Source: a virus. From it: a stretch of DNA of 27,011 bases. The translations under genes were made by a program, and so were the position numbers. Positions 22,291-27,011 of this stretch are shown one piece after another (the first letter of the stretch is position 1; each line of letters starts with the position of its first letter). The notes under the pieces were generated by a model. The model saw nothing but the letters and a program-made list of their open reading frames with translations. It had not been told where the DNA came from and made no database searches. The DNA lies in the IMG/VR virus record IMGVR_UViG_3300028025_004310, positions 1 to 27,011 of that record; one strand, given 5' to 3'.

Positions 22291-22401
22291 TTATTTACCC
22301 AACCATTCTATTGCTATTGGAGTTAAGACATATAGCCATAAAGCAAAGTAAGCCCAAAATGCAATTGCAAAAATAATAAGTTGTTTTGTTTGTCTTGTCA
22401 T
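22291..22401 (-). CDS. Small single-pass membrane protein
   Basis: A 36-residue gene with a basic N-terminus MTRQTKQ, one membrane helix LIIFAIAFWAYFALWLYVLT, and a short outer end PIAIEWLGK. It fits exactly between the stop of the secreted repeat protein (1-base gap) and the next ATG, with the end of the preceding gene giving a purine-rich site (GGGGAATAAC). The positive-inside rule puts the N-terminus in the cytoplasm. Function unknown. Confidence 0.65.
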   Translation of the reverse strand: MTRQTKQLIIFAIAFWAYFALWLYVLTPIAIEWLGK

Positions 22402-22402
22402 G

Positions 22403-22657
22403 TTATTCCCCTATTTCAGATTTGTAAGGATCAATTTGTGTTTGAACATACTCGTAATTACCACTTTGCGAATTATGCTTGAGTTTTGAATTAGGTGCAA
22501 CAAATTCGTATTTGTCGGCAGTCCAATTATATTTAAGCTTGGCTGATGCTGGAGCGTAGTTATATTTATTTTCAACCCAATTATAACGAAGCTTTGGTGA
22601 TTCGCCTGCGAATGAAGCGATTGGTAGTGCTATTAATAGTGCGGTTAGTAGTTTCAT
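22403..22657 (-). CDS. Secreted protein with three 18-residue repeats
   Basis: An 84-residue protein, first gene of the leftward early operon. Residues 1-17 are a signal peptide (MKLLTALLIALPIASFA, likely cut before GES). The mature part has three repeats starting at residues 22, 40 and 58 (KLRYNW, KLKYNW, KLKHN), each ending in K/N-Y-N/E-Y/F and separated by a P-x-S type turn. It would be periplasmic. Similar Tyr/Trp-rich short repeats occur in other phage and bacterial small exported proteins of unknown role. Being first behind a strong promoter it may alter the envelope early, for example in superinfection exclusion. Ribosome binding site AAAAGGAAAC. Confidence 0.75.
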   Translation of the reverse strand: MKLLTALLIALPIASFAGESPKLRYNWVENKYNYAPASAKLKYNWTADKYEFVAPNSKLKHNSQSGNYEYVQTQIDPYKSEIGE

Positions 22658-22687
22658 ATCGTTTCCTTTTTAGTTGTTACAAGTGCT

Positions 22688-22715
22688 AATATACCCTTTT
22701 CAATATTTGTGTCAA
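22688..22715 (-). promoter_or_regulatory. Sigma70-type promoter for the leftward early operon
   Basis: On the minus strand TTGACA (22715-22710, a perfect -35) is followed after 16 bases by TATATT (22693-22688, a good -10). Transcription would start near 22680, about 20-25 bases before the ATG of the secreted repeat protein. It is the best promoter seen in the window. It lies in the divergent 67-base gap, so it may also influence the rightward genes. Confidence 0.75.
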
Positions 22716-22724
22716 ATTTTTTTT

Positions 22725-23081
22725 ATGAAGAATAACGAACACCTGGCACAGTCTTTGCTTATTAAATGGTTTAGGCTGCAATATCCATTAATGGCTAAAT
22801 GTCTATGGGCTATCCCAAATGGGGGCGCTAGGCATATCGGAACGGCCATTAAATTAAAACAAGAGGGGGTAACCGCAGGGGTGGCCGATTTGTTTCTTAT
22901 GATTCCAGCAAATGGCCTTCATGGGCTATTTATAGAGATGAAAAAGGATCGAAGTGCAAAATTACAACAAAACCAAGAACAGTTCCTTACTTTAGCAGAA
23001 TCAATGGGTTATGGTGCGGAAGTGGCTTATGGATTTGAGGAAGCTCAAAAAATAATACAAAAATACTTGCGCGAATCATAA
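22725..23081 (+). CDS. VRR-NUC domain nuclease
   Basis: A 118-residue protein from the ATG at 22725. It contains the VRR-NUC pattern: AIPNGGARHIGTAIKLKQEG at 29-48, VTAGVADLFLMIPANGLHG with D55, then LFIEMKKDRSAKL with E71 and K73, and a C-terminal Q-x-x-F-L-T-L-A helix and a basic end. The domain is a PD-(D/E)xK nuclease that cuts DNA junctions or ends in phage replication and recombination. The frame is open further up to a TTG at 22674, but that part (IYPFQYLCQIFF) does not belong to the domain and overlaps the opposite promoter, so the ATG is preferred. No clear ribosome binding site precedes it. Confidence 0.85.
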   Translation: MKNNEHLAQSLLIKWFRLQYPLMAKCLWAIPNGGARHIGTAIKLKQEGVTAGVADLFLMIPANGLHGLFIEMKKDRSAKLQQNQEQFLTLAESMGYGAEVAYGFEEAQKIIQKYLRES

Positions 23082-23128
23082 AAACTGGTTAATAATAAAA
23101 AAGAACAAGATAAGAGAAAGGAAACTAA

Positions 23129-23779
23129 TTGCATTATTATCAACATAACATATCAGATTATAGGGCTGATACAGGCCACCTAACCCTATTGGAGCATGGT
23201 TGTTACCATCAACTGCTCGATCAATATTATCTTAATGAAGAACCGCTTCCATTAGATATAGATAAAATATTCCGATTACTTTCAGCGAGGACACAAGATG
23301 AAAAGGATGCTATTAAAAATGTGCTTAAAGATTTCTTTATTGAAACTGAAGCTGGTTTTATTCAAAGACGGGCTGATGATGAGATTAAATTTTATCATGA
23401 TAGGGTAGATCAAGCTGCAAAGGCAGGCCGTATAAGTGCCGAGAAACGGGCGAATTCCAACGAGCGTTCAACGGGCGTTCAACGGATGTTCAACCAACTA
23501 ATAACTAATAACCAACAACCAATAACTAATAACCATAAAGATATATTGTCCGATTTTGATATATTTTGGCAAGAGTATCCAAAAAAGGTCGGCAAAGAAG
23601 CAGCAAGAAAATCTTGGAATAAGATAAGACCTAATTTACAAGATGTTCTTCAAACCCTAGCTTGGCAGAAAACTAGCAAGCAATGGTTTGAGAAGGGTGG
23701 ACAGTTTATTCCAAATGCTAGCACTTATTTAAATCAGCATAGATTCTTGGATGAGCCGTCTGTATCAGTAACATTTTAG
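23129..23779 (+). CDS. Replication initiator-like protein with DUF1376 (YdaU-like) domain
   Basis: A 216-residue protein starting with TTG; a strong site AGAAAGGAAA supports it. Residues 1-95 are the DUF1376/YdaU-type domain: YYQHNISDYRADTGHLTLLE, HGCYHQLLDQYYLNEEPLPL, then a winged-helix-like region ending FYHDRVDQAAKAGRISAEKR. A short Asn/Gln linker (about 120-135) leads to a C-terminal segment FDIFWQEYPKKVGKEAARKS, then WNKIRPNLQDVL and WFEKGGQFIPNASTYLNQHR. That C-terminal layout is found in phage replication proteins that help load the helicase. It is likely the O-like origin-binding initiator, acting with the product at 25384. Confidence 0.75.
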   Translation: MHYYQHNISDYRADTGHLTLLEHGCYHQLLDQYYLNEEPLPLDIDKIFRLLSARTQDEKDAIKNVLKDFFIETEAGFIQRRADDEIKFYHDRVDQAAKAGRISAEKRANSNERSTGVQRMFNQLITNNQQPITNNHKDILSDFDIFWQEYPKKVGKEAARKSWNKIRPNLQDVLQTLAWQKTSKQWFEKGGQFIPNASTYLNQHRFLDEPSVSVTF

Positions 23780-23787
23780 GAAAGAAG

Positions 23788-24141
23788 ATGATCAATGAAG
23801 TCTTATGTTTATCAGCTCTTATGTGGGGCGAAGCAAGGGGTGAAGGCAATATTGGTATGGTTGCAGCAGCTTATACTGCAATTAACCGCAAAGCCGATCC
23901 AAATTATCCGAAAACTATTTGTGAAATAATTAGGCAGCCGAAGCAATACCAATTTTTGGATTATGGTATGCCAACAAAAACACAAATAGCACATTTAGAA
24001 CCGCTTGCAAAAGCGATTTTAGAAAAAAGGATAAGCGATCCAACAAGGGGCGCAAAATGGTTTCATACAAAAAATATAAAACCATATTGGGCTAAAGATA
24101 AAACGATTAAACTATCTCATAATAATCATATTTTTTATTAA
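23788..24141 (+). CDS. SleB-type cell wall hydrolase (endolysin)
   Basis: A 117-residue protein with the Hydrolase_2 (SleB) pattern: LMWGEARGEGNIGMVAAAYT with catalytic Glu15, AINRKADPNYPKTICEIIRQ, PKQYQFLD, then SDPTRGAKWFHTKNIKPYW and a final HNNHIFY. SleB-type enzymes are lytic transglycosylases that open peptidoglycan. No signal peptide or membrane anchor is seen, so a holin is needed for access; one candidate is at 18312. The gene lies in the replication region rather than next to the holin, a dispersed lysis arrangement. Ribosome binding site TTAGGAAAGAAG. Confidence 0.85.
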   Translation: MINEVLCLSALMWGEARGEGNIGMVAAAYTAINRKADPNYPKTICEIIRQPKQYQFLDYGMPTKTQIAHLEPLAKAILEKRISDPTRGAKWFHTKNIKPYWAKDKTIKLSHNNHIFY

Positions 24142-24158
24142 TAAGAAAAGGACAAGAA

Positions 24159-24428
24159 ATGACACAAGATACAACAATGGGTAATTTAGAAACTTGGGTT
24201 CGTCAATTAAATGGCGAACTCAATGTTCAAGATATAGCAAAAACTAGACCAGCACCAATAGAAGATGTAGTAGCTCCCTATTCGGTATTTTTAAGACATT
24301 ATGATAAAGTTGGACTTTGTGCGGCCACAAATAAAAGACGCGCTAGTCGATGTAATGTAGAATTTGTATTTGATGGCAATACCCGTAAACTTAAAAATGT
24401 AAGAATGATTAATCAAGATGAAGAATAA
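24159..24428 (+). CDS. Hypothetical early protein
   Basis: An 89-residue protein with ribosome binding site AAAAGGACAAGAA. It begins MTQDTTMGNLETWVRQLNGE and contains PYSVFLRHYDKVGLCAATNK followed by RRASRCNVEFVFDGNTRKLK. A small mixed alpha/beta fold is plausible, with a basic patch that could bind nucleic acid, but I do not recognise a family. It overlaps the next gene by 11 bases. Confidence 0.5.
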   Translation: MTQDTTMGNLETWVRQLNGELNVQDIAKTRPAPIEDVVAPYSVFLRHYDKVGLCAATNKRRASRCNVEFVFDGNTRKLKNVRMINQDEE

Positions 24429-24636
24429 AGAACCTGATACCAAAGAATGGCTTTTAAAAGTCCATAGACAAACTCAAACTGATCTTGAGTATAGAAAAGA
24501 ACTTGCTAGAGATGTTAATGAGCTTGTAGAAGCTTTAGATTGGATGGTAGAAGGTTTAACTCAAGGCGATCCTCGATATGACGCTATACCTTGTGTTAGA
24601 AATGCAAAGGTTATATTAGAAAAACTTAAAGGATAA
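24418..24636 (+). CDS. Hypothetical small helical protein
   Basis: A 72-residue charged protein predicted to be almost all helix: KEWLLKVHRQTQTDLEYRKE, then LARDVNELVEALDWMVEGLT. Its end (DPRYDAIPCVRNAKVILEKL) is another amphipathic helix. It could be a coiled-coil or regulator of a partner protein. No family recognised. Start overlaps the previous gene, and the next gene begins four bases after its stop. Confidence 0.5.
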   Translation: MKNKEPDTKEWLLKVHRQTQTDLEYRKELARDVNELVEALDWMVEGLTQGDPRYDAIPCVRNAKVILEKLKG

Positions 24637-24639
24637 GAC

Positions 24640-24861
24640 ATGGAAACTATAAAAGCCTGGATGGTAGAAGAATTTGACAATAACAATAATCTTGTATGGA
24701 AAATGATTTCATTCTTTCCGCCCGACACTTTAGAATGGATGCGAGATATTCGCGGTAAGAAGCACAATTTAGTTATATCAGAATTAGGAGTTATAAATTC
24801 TAAAAAAATTAATGACATTGAGAAAAAATATGATTCTAGCAAATTTGTGGTTGGCCTTTAA
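24640..24861 (+). CDS. Hypothetical early protein
   Basis: A 73-residue protein with ribosome binding site AAAGGATAAGAC. It starts METIKAWMVEEFDNNNNLVW, a strand-turn-strand piece, then has ISFFPPDTLEWMRDIRGKKH and a C-terminal charged helix DIEKKYDSSKFVVGL. Not recognised. Its last 32 bases overlap the start of the small membrane protein at 24830. Confidence 0.5.
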   Translation: METIKAWMVEEFDNNNNLVWKMISFFPPDTLEWMRDIRGKKHNLVISELGVINSKKINDIEKKYDSSKFVVGL

Positions 24862-24946
24862 AATTGTTAGTTTTGCTTTGTGGGCGGTTATATTCTTGGT
24901 TATTTCATTCGTCTTATTTTTGTTATGGCAAGAATTTAATGACTAA
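24830..24946 (+). CDS. Small membrane protein (38 residues)
   Basis: It begins MILANLWLAFKIVSFALWAV and continues as one long hydrophobic helix IFLVISFVLFLLWQEFND. The ATG sits inside the end of the previous gene after a purine-rich stretch (GAGAAAAAAT). Its end overlaps the next small gene by 8 bases. The chain of overlapping short hydrophobic frames on one strand supports it as real. Function unknown; small early membrane proteins may alter the host membrane. Confidence 0.5.
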   Translation: MILANLWLAFKIVSFALWAVIFLVISFVLFLLWQEFND

Positions 24947-25043
24947 ATCTATAGATTTTGCAATAAAAATATTAATTTTTGGTGGAATTTTTGGATTGGT
25001 ATGTGGCATTGACTTGGTGCTACAATTAATATTTATCCGATGA
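24939..25043 (+). CDS. Small membrane protein (34 residues)
   Basis: It begins MTKSIDFAIKILIFGGIFGL and ends VCGIDLVLQLIFIR, a Gly-containing hydrophobic helix with a positive start and end. The ATG overlaps the previous stop and its TGA overlaps the next ATG (ATGA), the same coupling seen elsewhere in this genome. No family recognised. Confidence 0.5.
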   Translation: MTKSIDFAIKILIFGGIFGLVCGIDLVLQLIFIR

Positions 25044-25231
25044 GTAATTGTATGGAAGTTTTATTTCGCTATATTGTATTTGATGATTTTGGCGAGCCAA
25101 TCATACGCTTTAGAACAAAGCATGAAGCTGAATGTTATGTATTGCACAGACCTAACCATAAAATTCAACGCTTACCACCTCAACCAAAAGAAAATGTATT
25201 TGATTTAATAAAAGACGAGCCACCATTTTGA
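25040..25231 (+). CDS. Hypothetical small soluble protein
   Basis: A 63-residue protein with EVLFRYIVFDDFGEPIIRFR, then TKHEAECYVLHRPNHKIQRL and a proline-rich acidic end (PPQPKENVFDLIKDEPPF). The first part looks like a small sheet followed by a helix, as in short phage proteins that have a D-x-x-G-x-P-I-x-x-F-x-T-K-x-E-A motif. Function unknown. Coupled to both neighbours by overlapping start and stop codons. Confidence 0.55.
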   Translation: MSNCMEVLFRYIVFDDFGEPIIRFRTKHEAECYVLHRPNHKIQRLPPQPKENVFDLIKDEPPF

Positions 25232-25371
25232 GCCATATATTAATTATTATTACAGGCGCTATTTATAGCTATATAAGTTTTGAACAGTTTTATCTTGGCA
25301 ACAATGGAATGGGTATTTGTTATTTTGGTTATGCGCTAGGTAATGTTGGTTTGTATATGATGGCTAAATAA
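25228..25371 (+). CDS. Small membrane protein (TTG start)
   Basis: A 47-residue frame starting with TTG overlapping the previous stop (TTGA). It has two hydrophobic parts: SHILIIITGAIYSYISFEQF and, after LGNNGMG, a second ICYFGYALGNVGLYMMAK. The glycine-rich small-residue packing suggests a helical hairpin in the membrane. The non-ATG start and small size make it less certain, but the frame fills the gap exactly to the ribosome binding site of the next gene. Confidence 0.45.
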   Translation: MSHILIIITGAIYSYISFEQFYLGNNGMGICYFGYALGNVGLYMMAK

Positions 25372-25383
25372 AAAGGATAAGTA

Positions 25384-25812
25384 ATGACACTAAACGATAA
25401 GATAGGTTTTAAACAAATGATGGACACAGTAACAACGCTCTATCAAAAACAACCACTAGATTTAGATACAATCCGAGTTTGGTTTCATAAGCTTGAAAGA
25501 TTTGAATTTAGTATAGTTACTAAAGCTTTTGATAAGCATATTGATAATAGTAAATTCTTTCCCAGTATCTTTGACATATTGCAATTGTGCAGGGAAAAGC
25601 CAATTGAATTTGCCAGGCTAGAAGCACCTAAATTATCTAAAGAAACTAATGCGGTCTATGCAGCTAATGTAAATAAATTTGTGCAGGACATTAAGAGTGA
25701 AGATAAGAAGTTAAAAGATATGAGGGCTTGGGCGCATCGTATTATTGCTAACCCCAAGAATTATCCAGCAATCTCACTTGAATTCGCAAAGGAAGCTATA
25801 AATGCAAAATAA
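25384..25812 (+). CDS. Candidate helicase loader / replication protein
   Basis: A 142-residue mainly helical protein with ribosome binding site AAAAAGGATAAG. The part VTTLYQKQPLDLDTIRVWFH, KLERFEFSIVTKAFDKHID and KFFPSIFDILQLCREKP (about 15-75) matches small phage replication proteins of the G39P/lambda P-like loader type, in which a W-x-x-x-L-x-x-x-x-x-x-x-x-x-x-A-x-x-x-x-I segment precedes F-P-x-I-x-x-I/L. The C-terminal half is charged helix, ending in ANPKNYPAISLEFAKEAI. It would load the host replicative helicase, working with the initiator-like protein at 23129. Family assignment by pattern only. Confidence 0.55.
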   Translation: MTLNDKIGFKQMMDTVTTLYQKQPLDLDTIRVWFHKLERFEFSIVTKAFDKHIDNSKFFPSIFDILQLCREKPIEFARLEAPKLSKETNAVYAANVNKFVQDIKSEDKKLKDMRAWAHRIIANPKNYPAISLEFAKEAINAK

Positions 25813-26071
25813 ATGGAGCAAGGTTAGTAAATATTGCATTGAGCGCAATAATTTTTATATATCTCGATACATGCTTGCGGATGGCGCAAATAGATTTGTA
25901 TTATGGGATGGCACAAAGATGATTAAAATACACGATGACGCAAAGGCGCTAAAAGATGAAGCAGAAAGAATGGATAGTGACGCTACAAAATATCAATCAA
26001 CTACAGATTTATTTGGAAGGTCTTATCAAAGAAGGCAAAACACCACAAGTTACGATCAAAGAAAAGGTTAG
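25802..26071 (+). CDS. Hypothetical protein with long out-of-frame overlap
   Basis: An 89-residue frame starting 11 bases before the end of the previous gene. The first 55 residues (IERNNFYISRYMLADGANRF, VLWDGTKMIKIHDDAKALKD) read like a genuine small sheet-plus-helix protein. The final 35 residues lie in the overlap with the NinB-like gene (25956-26071, 116 bases) and are low-complexity, Gln/Arg/Ser-rich. Either the overlap is real, or the gene formerly ended earlier. Confidence 0.5.
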   Translation: MQNKWSKVSKYCIERNNFYISRYMLADGANRFVLWDGTKMIKIHDDAKALKDEAERMDSDATKYQSTTDLFGRSYQRRQNTTSYDQRKG

Positions 26072-26327
26072 CGGTGATAAGAGGTCGATTGAAGCAAATA
26101 AGTTCCTGTGGGGTAAGTTATATAAAAGCATTAGTAACTTTACAGGTTACTTACCTATGGAAGTGCATCTTCTATGCGGGCATCTTTTCCTATCTGAACA
26201 GAAAACTATTAATGGAGTTCAAGTTCCTTATGTTCGCTCAACAACTGATCTTACAGTCGAGGAGTTTACATCTTACATACAGAATATTGAGAGTTATTTT
26301 GCCCAGCTAGGATGGTCAAGTGACTAA
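25956..26327 (+). CDS. ninB: NinB-like recombination protein
   Basis: A 123-residue protein. KEWIVTLQNINQLQIYLEGL is followed by a strand (TPQVTIKEKVSGDKRSIEAN), then KFLWGKLYKSISNFTGYLPM. The R-S-x-E-x-N-x-x-x-W motif is the hallmark of NinB, and the end part VRSTTDLTVEEFTSYIQNIE matches the conserved S-T-x-x-x-x-V-x-E-F segment. In lambda, NinB (Orf) is a recombination mediator replacing RecFOR. The start codon lies inside the preceding frame, but the N-terminal strand begins right after it, which favours this start. Confidence 0.7.
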   Translation: MKQKEWIVTLQNINQLQIYLEGLIKEGKTPQVTIKEKVSGDKRSIEANKFLWGKLYKSISNFTGYLPMEVHLLCGHLFLSEQKTINGVQVPYVRSTTDLTVEEFTSYIQNIESYFAQLGWSSD

Positions 26328-26610
26328 AGACGAAAAAAAGCACTACGATCAATTGTCACAATTGGGATGTATAGTGTGTAGGCGAGAAGGATGGGGTTAT
26401 AGTCCACCTCATATTCATCATATTAGACATGGTGCAGGGTTATCCCAACGCAGTCATTGGTCGCTCGCCATACCCTTATGCCCTAATCATCATCAAAATG
26501 GCGGTTATGGGATAGCTTTACATGCAGGACAAAAAGAATTTGAAAGAAAGTTTGGATCGGAAGTTGAGCTTTTGCAAGAAACAATCAAGTTAATGAGGTC
26601 TAAATTATGA
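26320..26610 (+). CDS. Ref-like (RecA-dependent) HNH nuclease
   Basis: A 96-residue protein beginning with GTG, overlapping the previous gene by 8 bases. It contains YDQLSQLGCIVCRREGWGYS with a C-x-x-C pair, then PHIHHIRHGAGLSQRSHWSL, then AIPLCPNHHQNGGYGIALHA. The Cys/His pattern (CxxC, HHxRxG-G, PLCPxHH, LH) is that of the phage P1 Ref and lambda NinG/Rap-type nuclease neighbourhood, in which a zinc-bound His-Me core cuts DNA bound by RecA. It probably takes part in recombination with NinB. Size is smaller than P1 Ref (186 residues), as in other lambdoid relatives. Confidence 0.75.
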   Translation: MTKDEKKHYDQLSQLGCIVCRREGWGYSPPHIHHIRHGAGLSQRSHWSLAIPLCPNHHQNGGYGIALHAGQKEFERKFGSEVELLQETIKLMRSKL

Positions 26611-26669
26611 TAGAATTATTATTCGGCGTTATTATTATGATTATCGCCATTTATTTTATGAATAGGTAA
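26607..26669 (+). CDS. Very small membrane peptide (20 residues)
   Basis: A 20-codon frame overlapping the preceding stop by ATGA. It reads MIELLFGVIIMIIAIYFMNR, a single hydrophobic segment with a basic end. The next gene starts four bases later. The coupling and the series of similar miniature membrane frames nearby support it, but its size makes chance possible. Confidence 0.4.
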   Translation: MIELLFGVIIMIIAIYFMNR

Positions 26670-26673
26670 TCTT

Positions 26674-27011
26674 ATGAAAAAAGTATATTCAATCCATGAA
26701 GCTGAAGTAGTATTGCCAAGCGTGACTATTGGCGAATTCTTATTAAAGCTACTCCATGCAGCAACCAATGGTCATATCTTACATTTACAAACCAAATCAT
26801 ACGCAGAACACAAAGCGCTTCAAGGTTACTATGAAAAGCTACCTGATGCAGTTGATACAATCATTGAACAATGGCAAGGCGCATATCAAACGATTATTGA
26901 ATATCCATCAGGCTATGAAGCACCTAAAGCTGATGCGCTTCAGGAAGTAACTTACATTAGAGATTTTATTGTGGCTAATAGAGCAGTTGTTGGCGATTAC
27001 ACAAGCATACA
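26674..27011 (+). CDS. Ferritin-like / Dps-like phage protein (3' truncated by window)
   Basis: The first 112 codons are present and the frame is open at the window edge. The helix LPSVTIGEFLLKLLHAATNG is followed by HILHLQTKSYAEHKALQGYY and EKLPDAVDTIIEQWQGAYQT, then ADALQEVTYIRDFIV. His- and Glu-containing helices spaced like H-x-x-H-L-Q-T-x-S-x-x-E-H-x-x-L-x-x-Y-Y resemble the DUF5856-type ferritin-like proteins of phages and Dps. These are thought to bind iron or other metals. The role in the phage is unknown. The call is from pattern and length only. Confidence 0.5.
   Translation, partial: MKKVYSIHEAEVVLPSVTIGEFLLKLLHAATNGHILHLQTKSYAEHKALQGYYEKLPDAVDTIIEQWQGAYQTIIEYPSGYEAPKADALQEVTYIRDFIVANRAVVGDYTSI

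Noticed and set aside
22674-22724. Upstream TTG start for the VRR-NUC gene
   Set aside because: The extra 17 residues do not match the domain and the region is occupied by the leftward promoter; the ATG at 22725 fits the family start.
23812-23994. Minus-strand frame within the SleB-like gene
   Set aside because: The SleB catalytic pattern supports the plus strand.
24561-24842. Minus-strand frame opposite two small plus-strand genes
   Set aside because: The plus-strand frames are chained with ribosome binding sites; the minus frame has none.
26074-26310. Extra frame inside the NinB-like gene
   Set aside because: The NinB motif supports the other frame and this one has no start signal.
26756-26950. 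Frame inside the ferritin-like gene
   Set aside because: The longer frame from 26674 has a start directly after the previous gene and family-like helices.

Overview
The window is a contiguous piece of an AT-rich tailed double-stranded DNA phage genome (or a prophage of the same type) with siphovirus organisation. The evidence is a run of HK97/lambda-type neck and tail genes, a tail tube protein, a frameshift-type tail chaperone pair, a tape measure protein and a large tail-tip protein. No integrase, terminase, capsid gene, DNA polymerase, tRNA or rRNA was seen. The most informative gene is one too short for routine gene calling: a 23-codon minus-strand gene at 19229-19300 that matches PqqA, the ribosomal precursor of the redox cofactor pyrroloquinoline quinone (PQQ). 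This suggests a Gram-negative host that makes and uses PQQ. An AT-rich aquatic methylotroph (Methylophilales type) is an inference that fits, not a demonstrated host.

Layout. (1) Positions 3-6679, plus strand: head-tail connector, head closure and tail terminator proteins, tail tube, gp10-like protein, tail chaperones, tape measure, two distal-tail proteins and a GNAT-like protein. (2) 6679-16082, plus strand: tail-tip protein, a glycine-rich receptor-binding candidate, two Fe(II)/2-oxoglutarate oxygenase genes (the first with two complete catalytic domains), a BppU-like protein and an 878-residue collagen-like fibre of about 210 Gly-X-Ser-type triplets. (3) 16095-18125, plus strand: a SAM methyltransferase, a GT2 glycosyltransferase whose C-terminus is the first half of a GT9-like enzyme, and a separate gene for the second half. 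(4) 18109-19041, plus strand: small proteins, a holin-like protein and an HNH/endonuclease VII-like protein. (5) 19042-19507: convergent intergenic region with palindromes, an intrinsic terminator, pqqA, and a strongly structured stretch upstream of pqqA. (6) 19508-22657, minus strand: an early operon with SSB-like protein, YqaJ exonuclease, ERF annealing protein, small unknowns and a secreted repeat protein, read from a good sigma70 promoter at 22688-22715. (7) 22725-27011, plus strand: VRR-NUC nuclease, replication initiator-like protein, SleB-like lysin, several tiny membrane proteins, helicase-loader candidate, NinB, Ref-like nuclease and a truncated ferritin-like protein.

How the genes work together. 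The structural genes build a tail whose tip carries several adhesins. The oxygenases, methyltransferase and glycosyltransferases lie on both sides of the collagen-like fibre gene and could modify it or the host surface. The minus-strand module is a classic single-strand annealing recombination set (5'-3' exonuclease, ERF annealase, SSB-like protein). It ends in pqqA and a terminator, so PQQ precursor would be made alongside early replication and recombination functions if the same transcript reaches it. Lysis genes are split: the holin-like gene sits in the late block and the lysin in the right-hand early block.
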